Position numbers and translations under genes: made by a program | Shown: positions 10,288 to 20,300 of the stretch, in pieces | How the letters are laid out: each line of letters opens with the position of its first letter | How positions within the stretch are numbered: position 1 is the first letter of the stretch | From: Trachelipus rathkii | Lineage: Eukaryota; Arthropoda; Malacostraca; Isopoda; Trachelipodidae | Length of the DNA stretch: 23,091 nucleotides | NCBI GenBank assembly: GCA_015478945.1 | Contig: JABUQX010027755.1 | Span: 27,501-50,591 of the forward strand | Reading direction: 5' to 3' | Notes under the pieces: model-generated | What the model saw: only the letters and a program-made list of their open reading frames with translations | What the model was told of the DNA's origin: nothing | Database searches by the model: none

Positions 10288-13200
10288 CTACTTGTTTGGA
10301 AGAGGTGGTAATGGTTTAGAAGCAAACGCTCTTTGTGAAGGGAATGAAGGAGGTTTAGAGGCAATTGGTAAAGGACGTGAATTTTGGGGCGAATATTTGT
10401 GAGGACCAATTTCGTAGACTTGGAGAGTTTGATCCCATGAACAATCGGCCATCATTCCTGGGGTACATAACGAAAATTCTACCCCATAAACAAATTCTGT
10501 GTGACTTCTAACACATGAAATTTCTAGACCACTTGCAATATTCCACAACCTGATTAAAAAAAATATATATTAAATACAAAGTTTTTTTTTTTTAAAAATT
10601 TTTAAATATTTATTTTTTTCAACATAGTTTACTTTTTCAATGACATCTAAATTAAACTTCAGCTCGTCTTACAGATTTTCAGTTTGAAGCATGACCAACT
10701 AAAAAGATATTTAATAAATAAATAAAATTAAATTTACCTCGTGGTGAAATCGTAGGAAACTGTCACAACTTCGTCAGTCAAAAAGGGGTTAAATCGAACC
10801 TTCCTGATCGCATTTTCGTGACCCTGAAAGGATAATTTATAATATAAACATATTTAGCTAACCAAATCTGAATAGCACATACAATATTTATAATGTGTGA
10901 TACTAAAATAATAAAGTATCCAAAATCTGTAATTGACAACGAAATATAAATTGAAAAATTAAACAAAATGTTTGGATAATCCATGATTAAAATTGGTGTG
11001 AGAAAATTCATTTTTCAAATTATTTCTAAATAAAATACCTATTTTTCTAAAGGAGGAAGAGAAGGGATTAATTTCTCCTCATATTTCCTTCGCTTTACTG
11101 ACCGTCTTTCCTATTGATTCCAAGTTTCTATTCTCTTTTACTCCCTTTTTCCTTAAATTATATTTCCCTTTTCCTGTAACCCTTTAATAGTTAATTCTTT
11201 TACCAATCCAATCGATATTTTATTTTTAATAGATCTCGAATCAAAACGATTTTCCAAGAATCTTTTTTCAGAACTACTTCCTCTTTCTTTCAAAAGAAAG
11301 TTGAAAATTAAATTCCAATTTCAGTTAAGAATGCCCTTATAAAAGAATTTATTTAACTACATAGTTTAACCAATCATTAAATTTCTCCAAAATTAAATCT
11401 CTAGTTCTTTCCTTCATCATCAGCTGCCCCGGAGTTCCCCAGAACGAATTGAGAAGAGTAGAAGAGCAATCTTGCACCAACCAGAAACGCAATTGATTAA
11501 ATAATCTTAAATGTCTTTTCAGTTGATGGAGCTTTTATTACAAAGAGCGTCTTCTAAGATTATTAAGGGAAAAGCTCATGCAATAACTATTTCATGAGCT
11601 GGTAGTATAGCCGTTAGGATTTATTTATTACTAAAAAGATTACAAATTGTGAATCTTATATTTTTAGATATTAATAGATATCTACCCACGGCTTTCATAA
11701 TATAGCTATAAATATTATTTTAATTAAATGACTGGTATTTAAACTTAATGAATGTAGTACAAAGGAGCATATCTATTACTTTATTTTGTGACAAAAGGAA
11801 AATGGTTTGACTTGGATTAAGTTAGTCATTTTTACACATAAAGGGTTTATTTGAAGCAACATTTAAAATAACTTTTATGGATCTGACTTTAATAATTATC
11901 TCCATCAGAACTAGGGTAATTCACTGACGTTTTGTATGCCATAATTACAGATACTTTGTTTAGTTAATTACACTATGATTAAGTAGAAGAACCTGACCCC
12001 GAGTCGAAGAAATCCCTTCCCTCCCTCTCCCATCCCAGCAACCACCTTCCCCTCATATCCTTCAAAGTGCGAGACCATCATGGTCAAAATTCACTCAGAA
12101 GCTTCACACACCATGACTGTCATCCACTGTGGCATCTCGTCAATGTCGAGGCTCATCTCCAGGACCACAACCATGGATGCCCCTTCACATAACCACGCCA
12201 TTTACTACTATTATGCACCATTCTTCTCGCTTGTGATAAATTCACACCCATTTCCTTCACACATTTCATCTTTGATCTCCAAGCCGATCGCTTTCCAAAA
12301 CACACACGATTATCATCCATCCCCTCCATATAACCAAACCACCTTAATACTCTTTCATTCACGTCTTTCGCCACACAACACCGCACCCTAACACGCTCAT
12401 TCATCATTTTATCAATTTTTCTCACACTTAACACGCCCCTCCAAAGATTTTCAATCTGAACGGACTTCACCTTAGATCTATATCTCTTATTCCACACCAT
12501 AGTTTCGTTTAATACACAATAATACCTGTAACAACATAACCTCATGCAGAACCCTAGCACACTCAAGACTTAGTCTCCTTGTATTCATAAAGATTTTAAT
12601 TACACCAGCCATCCTGCCCACCATTTTCCTACTATACTCAATATTCATCTGTCCCTTTCCCATCCAACAAATCACAAACATATTTTAAACTCGGATACTT
12701 GTTCCAGTACCTCCCTCCAACAGCTTTTCACACTGCGGACTCTGCCTCACATACCACCATACATTGCTCTATCTACATTTACTTTCAAACCCCTCCTTTT
12801 ACACACCCTGCCAAACCTCTCAAACTTTTTTGATTCCACCACCAAAAAAATCATCTTGCATAAAATAAATAAGGCACCTTCCGCTTCTCTAACCATTCTC
12901 CAACAGTCTAACACCTTCCACTTCCATCCCTACCTTAAATTCATTCATCACCTCATCCATATACACATTAAATGGCCATGGAGACAACACATAACACATC
13001 CCTGCTTCAACTTGGTAATTAATATTAAGTCATCCACTCTTCAACTCCCATTTTTCTTACACACGCTTCACTATCAACATACATACTTTTAAATTCCAAT
13101 TCAAAGCCTACTCACCAACACCATACTGTTTATTAACACCTTCCACAGTGCTTCTCTATTAATTCTTTCATACGTCTGTTGCAAGGCCATAAAGCCTAAA

Positions 13201-14190
13201 TATAGTTTCCTCCTCTTCTTCCATTTTCTCACTCATTTGCTTTAATGAAAAGATTTTATCTACACAACCCCTACCTTGTTCTTCAACAGTCAACCCTTCA
13301 GTCATTCGCTGCACTCTTTCAACCAAAACACTTTTGTTCTTAATCCTCCAAGATTGTACTATCATTATACATATTAAACATCTTTATAGTTTTATACTGA
13401 AAGTAGAGGAATAATAAATATAAAAATCCTCAAACATTTAACACAAACTTTCATTACCATTAATTCGAGTAGTGGCCTATTAGGGGACCTCAAATCCCAC
13501 AAATGTACAACAGCAGCTGTACAGGCAGTGGCTAAGTAATTAGGATCTGAGTGCGACCAATCACAAGACAGAATTTCAGCACCAACATTTGGTAAGACTA
13601 TGTTCGGTCTATTACTGTTGAACGGAGACCATACAAATGTGCTTCCATTAGCTGAAAATAGTTTACAATTAAAATTGGAACAAGTTATACAAAGGGAACC
13701 AACCCACATGGTATCAAAACTGAGGAATTGAACTTCAAAGTTAAGCTAACTATACAAATGAAATGGATGAGGAATGGTTCAAATATTTTCTGCATAACTA
13801 GGTCCAATTAACTTATATTTACTTACCTATAGCTAGGGTTATTGATTCGAAAGACAAAACGTGAGATTCTGAAGCTTATACCTCTCAGGGTTCCATAACC
13901 CTGTTGGTATTTTTCTCTTTTCAGGTTTTATTCTTATAAGATAACACAACTCACAAACTTCAAATTATTACAATACATCGAACTCTAAAGGCATCATAAA
14001 ATAACGAGCAGGGATCTACATGTCTAGTTTCCCATTTATGTATTAAAATTAAAAAAAAAATACATTTAAACTAATGAGCCTCACCTTCAACAGATGCTAA
14101 GCACCTTTCTCTTACACGTGACCATTTTGCTTCATAAACCATAGATAAGCTCTCCATAATACAAATAGGGGTTGGTGAACTGACTGAATT
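10288..14190 (-). CDS. PEX7: PEX7, peroxisomal PTS2 receptor, 3' half only (left copy)
   Basis: WD40 receptor that carries PTS2-bearing proteins to the peroxisome. Exons in transcript order are 14190-14085, 13651-13458, 10823-10738 and 10549-10288, all with AG acceptors and GT donors and compatible phases. The joined reading gives MVYEAKWS-VRERCLASVEA, then NGSTFVWSP, GAEILSCDWSHSDPNYLA, HLWDLRSPNRPLLELM, GHENAIRKVRFNPF, VVTVSYDFTTRLWNI, and FVYGVEFSL---ADCSWDQTLQVYE. EILSCDW, the WDLR block, the GH--AIR--F-PF block and ADCSWD are PEX7 hallmarks. About 215 residues are present against roughly 310-330 for the family, so the N-terminal WD repeats are missing. They should lie upstream, but the palindrome centre comes first. 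Codon 25 of the first exon is Arg (CGT) where the other copy has Pro (WSP is the usual motif). A proline-rich tail of about 40 residues follows the last WD repeat. Confidence 0.92.
11573..11600. repeat. Small inverted repeat, PEX7 intron, left arm
   Basis: agctcatg, a 12-base loop, then catgagct: a perfect 8-bp stem, kept in the other arm at 19972-19989 in shortened form. Confidence 0.6.
12000..13370 (-). mobile_element. LINE ORF2 fragment, copy 2, left arm
   Basis: Minus strand: an open segment at 13365-13168 contains VLVERVQRMTEGLTVEEQGR, GRGCVDKIFSLKQ and a degraded FMAL-KAYDR block. Then come REALWQVLI near 13150, [13 protein letters not shown] near 13000, a broken YADD box near 12850, and an open C-terminal segment at 12566-12153 with ETMVWNKRYRSK, VQIENLWRGVLSVR, VLRWFGYMEGMD and KWRGYVKGHPW. 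It begins about 90 bases inside the intron, in the sense orientation relative to PEX7. Frameshifts and stops make it dead. The same family sits in the eEF1B intron. Confidence 0.85.
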
Positions 14191-14241
14191 CTGTAATTAC
14201 AGAAAAATATAGATAATTAATTACTATGCCTACAGCTTATA

Positions 14242-15297
14242 CAGAGGGCGTATATAAAACACCGGCCCCATCTCCCGAAAAACTGACTTATCAATTAAAA
14301 TATTTTACTAAACTACCTACGACCATACGTCGGGTTAATTTAAATTATAAAACCAGCTCAAACGAGTCATTTGCCGCGCATACCTAGGGCGCAGCGTCTG
14401 CATACTTCAAACGAACATCAGTTGTCGTTCAGCGTGTGAGTGTTGTTCATGAAATAAAAGAAGCGGATAAGTGTAAGCGTAAAACTTACTGTAATTGGTT
14501 GCTAAAGAATGTTGCTGGGGGAAATGTTGATCCGTTTCTCTTCTTTTCAACAGATGAAGCTTGGTTTCATCTGTCGGGTTACGTCAATTCCCAACTGCCG
14601 ACGACTGGGCTACAGAGAACCCACACGGGTCCCTGCAAATGCCATTACACGATTTAAAAATTGGGTGTTTTGGTGTGCTGCTTCTCCTGGTAACAGAATA
14701 ATCCGGTCGCAATATTCTTCAAATGAAACTGCGAATACCATGTTTACCTACAGGTCTATAGTCATTTCTCTGCACAGTTTAACTCCAAACGAAAAGCGTT
14801 ATGCCTATTTCCAGCAAAACGGGGCGACTGCCACACGTCGATCTGTCATTGACTACCATGCATACCGATTTTACAGAGGAAAGGACCATCAGCAAGGTTT
14901 GTGGCCTCCCCGGTCTCCTGATCTCTCAAAATGTGACTATTTCCTGTGGGGATTTCCAAAATCTAGAGTCTACCACAACAACAATCTCAGAAACAATTGA
15001 AACACATTGAAAACAACATACGTCAAAGAAGATTTCCAACATCCCACAACGTGGTATTGAGAAATGTTTCAATAACATGCTTAAACGTCCAGAACTTTGC
15101 TTTGTTCTTGAGGGAAAACATTTCGAACAGACTTTAAATTTCCTGCTCTGTTAATTAAACCGTTGAGGTAAAGGTGTCCTTATTGTCCTATTAATATACA
15201 CTATTTGGATTAGACCTGACGTATGGAACGTAGGTCGGTAGATTTATTATTGATATTCCTTTTTTCGTAGATGGGCCGGTTTTATGTGCGCACTCTG
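14242..15297 (+). mobile_element. Tc1/mariner-type DNA transposon, internally deleted (left copy)
   Basis: A 1056-bp element flanked by TA on both sides (14240-14241 and 15298-15299), with the ends cagaggg and cactctg. Inverted repeats of about 90-98 bp (14242-14339 and 15209-15297) share accggccccatct, then gaaaaa, tatcaa, ctacg and catacgtc. Inside, the sense strand encodes DDE transposase pieces: FSTDEAWFHLSGYVNSQ (first Asp), VFWCAAS, RIIRSQYS, YAYFQQNGATA (second catalytic block, Asp replaced by Asn), LWPPRSPDLSKCDYFLWGF (third block) and SRVYHNN. The N-terminal helix-turn-helix region is absent, since only about 100 bases separate the TIR from the first piece, and frames shift twice. 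It is nonautonomous. It sits in the PEX7 intron just upstream of the exon at 14085-14190. Confidence 0.88.
14433..15160 (+). pseudogene. Decayed DDE transposase, left copy
   Basis: Coding remnant of the mariner-type element. It is spread over at least two frames (14436-14657 and 14509-15000), begins near the EADKCKRKTYCNWLLKN segment that precedes the first catalytic Asp, and ends near 15160 after a degraded ALF block. It lacks the DNA-binding domain and has Asn in place of the second catalytic Asp. Confidence 0.8.
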
Positions 15298-15401
15298 TAT
15301 TTTAAGGTTTCAATAAATATATCATAAATCTTCATATAACATTAAAGAAAAAATAATTGTTTGTTATTAAGTTTGTATTCAGGAAAATAATTAATAATAA
15401 C

Positions 15402-15622
15402 CCACTTTACAACTAGAGGCAAAAAAGTATTTTAAGTTTTAAGGATTTTTATAATAGAACAATTTGACCTTAATGATTAAATTACGATATATCGTAGAGG
15501 AAATAAATATATCAAACTCCACTTTACAATTAATGGCAAAAAGCTATTTTAGTTTTAAGGATTTTTATAATAGAACAGTTTGTCCTTCATCATTAAATTA
15601 CAATATATCGCAGTGGAAAACT
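15402..15622. repeat. Two-copy 117-bp tandem repeat, left arm
   Basis: Unit 1 starts at 15402 and unit 2 at 15519, both with ccactttacaa. Both contain aaggatttttataatagaac and attac(g/a)atatatcg(t/c)ag. The units differ at roughly 15-20 sites. It is mirrored in the right arm at about 15929-16149. Confidence 0.85.
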
Positions 15623-15700
15623 TGACTAACATAATTTCTAACGCATGTATTATTGGTATATTTGTGCACAATTTTACTGTACTTTATGTTATAGCAGTTT

Positions 15701-15846
15701 CTTGGCTGTATATAACTTTAAATGAGGCAGGCATTACAATATGTAATTAAAAAAAATCATAATATTTTCTTAAATGTTAATTATTTATTTAATGAAGTAA
15801 TATAAATTGTAGTGGACTAAAATAACGAAGTAAATGATGCAGCAAT
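15701..15846. other. Palindrome spacer (centre)
   Basis: 146 bases of AT-rich sequence between the innermost paired bases: atagcagttt ends at 15700 and its complement aaactgctat starts at 15847. No open frame, exon or known motif. The PEX7 N-terminal exons are not here. Confidence 0.8.
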
Positions 15847-15928
15847 AAACTGCTATAACGTATAAAGTACAGTAAAATTGTGCACAAATATACCAATAAT
15901 ACATGCGTTAGAAATTATGTTAGTCAAG

Positions 15929-16149
15929 TTTTCCACTGCGATATATTGTAATTTAATGATGAAGGACAAACTGTTCTATTATAAAAATCTTTAAAACTGT
16001 AAAATAGCTTTTTGCCATTAATTGTAAAGTGGAGTTTGATATATTTATTTCCACTACGATATATCGTAATTTAATCATTAAGGTCAAATTGTTCTATTAT
16101 AAAAATCCTTAAAACTACAAATACTTTTTTGCCTCTAGTTGTAAAGTGG
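15929..16149. repeat. Two-copy 117-bp tandem repeat, right arm
   Basis: Inverted counterpart of 15402-15622. The gtaaagtgg ends fall at 16024 and 16141, again 117 bases apart, so the tandem array predates the separation of the arms. Confidence 0.85.
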
Positions 16150-16251
16150 GGTTTATTATAATTATTTCCTGAATACAAACTTAATTAACAAACAATTATT
16201 TTTCTTTTAATGTATGAAGATTTATGATATTTTTATTGAGACCTTAAAATA

Positions 16252-17296
16252 CAGAGTGGTGCACATAAAACCGGCCCCATCTACGAAAAAAGGAATATCA
16301 ATAATAAATCTACCGACCTACGTACGTACGTCAGGTCTAATCCAAATAGTAGTATAGTAATAGGACAATAATAGGACACCTTTATATGGTTTAATTAACA
16401 GAGCAGGAGATTTAAAGTCTATTTTCGAAATGTTCTCCGTCAAGAACAAAGCAAAGTTTGCACGTTTAAGCATGTTATTGAAAACATTTCTCAATACACG
16501 TTGTGGGATGTTGGAAATCTCTTGACGTATGTTGTTTTTCAATGTGTCAATTGTTCTGAGATTGTTGTAGTAGACTCTAGATTTTAGAAATCCCCACAGG
16601 AAATAGTCACATGGTGAGAGGTCGGGAGACCGGGAGGCCACAAACCCTTGCTGATGGTCCTTTCTCTGTAAAATCGGTATGTATGGTAGTCAATGACAGA
16701 TCCGACGTGTGGCAGGTCGCCCCGTTATTGCTGGAAATAGGCATAACGCTTTTCGTTTGGAGTTAACTGTGCAGAGAAATCACTATAGACCTGTAGGTAA
16801 ACATTGGTATTCGCAGTTTCATTGAAGAATATTGGACCGATTATTCTGTTACCAGAAGAGCACACCAAACAACCATTTTTTAAATCGGTAATGGCATTAT
16901 GCAGGGACCCGTGTGGTTCCTGTAGCCCAGTGTTCGGCATTTTGGGAATTGTAACGTAACCGACAGAATGAAAACCAAGCTTCATTTGTTGAAAAAGAAG
17001 AGAACGGATCAACATTTCCCCAGCAACATTCTTTAGCAACCAATTACAGAGAAAGTTTTACGCTTACACTTATCCGCTTCTTTTATTTTGATGAGTGCTT
17101 TCATCAACACCTGAAGACAACTGACGTTCGTTGAAAGTATGCAGAACGCTGCGCACTAGGATGCGCGGCAAATGACTCGTTTGAGCTGGTTTTATAATTT
17201 AAATTAACCCGGACGTATGGTCGTAGGTAGTTAGGTAAATATTTTATTGATAATCAGTTTTTCGGAGATGGGGCCGGTTTTATATACGCCACTCTG
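16252..17296 (-). mobile_element. Tc1/mariner-type DNA transposon, internally deleted (right copy)
   Basis: A 1045-bp counterpart of 14242-15297, also flanked by TA (16250-16251 and 17297-17298) with TIRs at about 16252-16341 and 17203-17296. On the minus strand it carries ETANTNVYLQVYSDFSAQL, NEKRYAYFQQ (frame lost at the second catalytic block), SPDLSPCDYFLWGFLKSRVY (intact third block) and VLRNVFNNMLKRANFALFL. It has the same N-terminal deletion as the left copy but different frameshifts. Confidence 0.88.
16380..17100 (-). pseudogene. Decayed DDE transposase, right copy
   Basis: Coding remnant in at least two open pieces (17039-16725 and 16641-16318) separated by a frameshift at the QQDGA-type block. 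The C-terminal piece is better preserved than in the left arm. The DNA-binding region is missing. Confidence 0.8.
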
Positions 17297-17348
17297 TATA
17301 AGCTTTGGCATTAGTAATTAATATCTATATTTTTCTTGGTAATTACAG

Positions 17349-20300
17349 AATTCAGTCAGTTCACCAACCCCTATTTGTATTATGGAGAGCTTATCTATGG
17401 TTTATGAAGCAAAATGGTCACCTGTAAGAGAAAGGTGCTTAGCATCTGTTGAAGGTGAGGCTCATTAGTTTAAATGTATTTTTTTTTTAATTTTAATACA
17501 TAAATGGGAAACTAGACATGTAGATCCCTGCTCGTTATTTTATGATGCCTTTAGAGTTCGATGTATTGTAATAATTTGAAGTTTGTGAATATTACTTAAT
17601 ATTATAAGAATAAAACCTGAAAGAGAAAAATACCAACAGGGTTATGGAACCCTGAGAGGTATAAGCTTCAGAATCTCACGTTTTGTCTTTCGAATCAATA
17701 ACCCTAGCTATAGGTAAGTAAATATAAGTTAATTGGACCTAGTTATGCAGAAAATATTTGAACCATTCCTCATCCATTTCATTTGTATAGTTAGCTTAAC
17801 TTTGAAGTTCAATTCCTCAGTTTTGATACCATGTGGGTTGGTTCCCTTTGTATAACTTGTTCCAATTTTAATTGTAAACTATTTTCAGCTAATGGAAGCA
17901 CATTTGTATGGTCTCCGTTCAACAGTAATAGACCGAACATAGTCTTACCAAATGTTGGTGCTGAAATTCTGTCTTGTGATTGGTCGCACTCAGATCCTAA
18001 TTACTTAGCCACTGCCTGTACAGCTGCTGTTGTACATTTGTGGGATTTGAGGTCCCCTAATAGGCCACTACTCGAATTAATGGTAATGAAAGTTTGTGTT
18101 AAATGTTTGAGGATTTTTATATTTATTATTCCTCTACTTTCAGTATAAAACTATAAAGATGTTTAATATGTATAATGATAGTACAATCTTGGAGGATTAA
18201 GAACAAAAGTGTTTTGGTTGAAAGAGTGCAGCGAATGACTGAAGGGTTGACTGTTGAAGAACAAGGTAGGGGTTGTGTAGATAAAATCTTTTCATTAAAG
18301 CAAATGAGTGAGAAAATGGAAGAAGAGGAGGAAACTATATTTAGGCTTTATGGCCTTGCAACAGACGTATGAAAGAATTAATAGAGAAGCACTGTGGCAG
18401 GTGTTAATAATATATGGTGTTGGTGGTAGGCTTTTGAATGGAATTAAAAGTATGTATGTTGATAGTGAAGCGTGTGTAAGAATAAATGGAGTAGAGAGTG
18501 GATGACTTAATATTAATTACGAAGTGAAGCAGGGATGTGTTATGTGTTGTCTCCATGGCCATTTAATGTGTATATGGATAGGGTGATGAATGAATTTAAG
18601 GTAGGGATGGAAGGGGAAGGTGTTAGACTGTTGGAGAATGGTAGAGAGCGGAAGGTGCCTTACTTATTTTATGCAAGATGATTTGTTTGTGTGGTGAATC
18701 AAAAAGTTTGAGAGGTTTGGTAGGGTGTGTAAAAGGAGGGGTTTGAAAGTAAATGTAGATAAGAGCAATGTCATGGTGGTATGTGAGGAGAGTTCGCAGT
18801 GTGAAATCATGTTGAATGGTAGGTAACTGGAACAAGTATCCGAGTTTAAATATGTTTGTTATTTGTTGGATGGAAAGGGAACGAATGATATTGAGTATAG
18901 TAGGAAAATGGTGGGCAGATGGCTGGTGTAATTAAATCTTTGATGAATGCAAAGGGACTAAGTCTTGAGTGTGTTAGAGTTCTGAATGAGGTTATGTTGT
19001 TACAGGTATTATTGTGTATTAAACGAAACCATGGTGTGGAATAAGAGATATAGATCTAAGGTGAAGTCCGTTCAGATTGAAAATCTTTGGAGGGGCGTGT
19101 TAAGTGTGAGAAAAATTGATAAAATGAGGAATGAGCGTGTTAGGGTGCGGTGTTGTGTGGCGAAAGACGTGAATGAGAGAGAGAGAGAGAGTATTAAGGT
19201 GGTTTGGTTATATGGAGAGAGTATTAAGTTGGTTTGGTTATATAATTGTAAGTGTTTTGGAAAGTTATCCGCTTGGAGACCAAAGATAAAGTGTGTGAAG
19301 GAAAGGGGTGTGAATTTAGCACAGGCGAGAAGAATGGTGCATAATAGTAGTAAATGGCGTGGTTATGTGAAGGGGCATCCATGGTTGTGGTCCTGGAGAT
19401 GAGCCTCGACATTGACGAGATGCCACAGTGGATGACAGTCATGGTGTGTGAAGCTTCTGAGTGAATTTTGACCATGATGGTCTCGCACTTTGAAGGATAT
19501 GAGGGGAAGGTGGTTGCTGGGAGGGGGAAGGGATTTCTTCGACTCGGGGTCAGGTTCTTCTACTTAATCATAGTGTAATTAACTAAACAAAGTATCTGTA
19601 ATTATGGCATACAAAACGTCAGTGAATTACCCTAGTTCTGATGGAGATAATTATTAAAGTCAGATCCATAAAAGTTATTTTAAATGTTGCTTCAAATAAA
19701 CCCTTTATGTGTAAAAATGACTAACTTAATCCAAGTCAAACCATTTTCCTTTTGTCACAAAATAAAGTAATAGATATGCTCCTTTGTACTACATTCATTA
19801 AGTTTACATACCAGTCATTTAATTAAAATAATATTTATAGCTATATTATGAAAGCCGTGGGTAGATATCTATTAATATCTGTTATTAATATTTGTAAAAA
19901 TATAAGATTCACTAATTTGTAATCTTTTTAGTAATAAATAAATCCTAACGGCAACACTACAAGCTCATGAAATAGTTATTGCATGAGCTTTTACCTTAAT
20001 TATCTTAGAAGACGCTCTGTGTAATAAAAGCTCCATCAACTGAAAAGACATTTAAGTTTATTTAATCAATTGCGTTTCTGGTTGGTGCTGGATTGCTCTT
20101 CTACTCTTCTCAATTCGTTCTGGGGAACTCCGGGGCAGCTGATGATGAAGGAAAGAACTAGAGATTTAATTTTGGAGAAATTAAACGATTGGATAAATTA
20201 TTTAGTTAAATGAATTCTTTTATAAGGGCATTCTTAACTGAAATTGGAATTTAATTTTCAACTTTCTTTTGAAAGAAAGAGGAAGTAGTTCTGAAAAGAT

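Larger units (their letters stand above)
10824..13457 (-). other. PEX7 intron (left copy), with LINE in its 5' part
   Basis: A 2.6-kb intron between the WDLR exon and the GHENAIR exon. Roughly 12000-13370 is a LINE; 10824-12000 is AT-rich unique sequence with no recognisable gene. An open frame at 10778-11011 runs across the acceptor, is hydrophobic through AT composition and is intronic; I do not treat it as a gene. Confidence 0.8.
8479..15700. repeat. Left arm of large imperfect palindrome
   Basis: Nearly every feature here recurs in reverse complement in 15847-23091. Paired coordinates sum to 31538-31570 throughout: 8479 with 23091, the eEF1B stop 9345 with 22193, the PEX7 stop 10288 with 21279, PEX7 exon edge 13458 with 18082, and 15700 with 15847. 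Drift in the sum reflects indels. The arm contains the end of the eEF1B intron, the last eEF1B exon, PEX7 3' exons, a LINE, a mariner-type element and a tandem repeat. The left limit is set only by the window end of the partner arm, so the true arm may be longer. Confidence 0.95.

Noticed and set aside
12000..12070. tRNA-like or Pol III promoter-like phrase near gaccccgagtcgaag
   Set aside because: No box B consensus, no cloverleaf that I could fold, and it sits at the 3' tail of the LINE.
15701..15846. Possible replication origin or regulatory element in the palindrome spacer
   Set aside because: AT-rich and featureless; nothing beyond its position supports a function.
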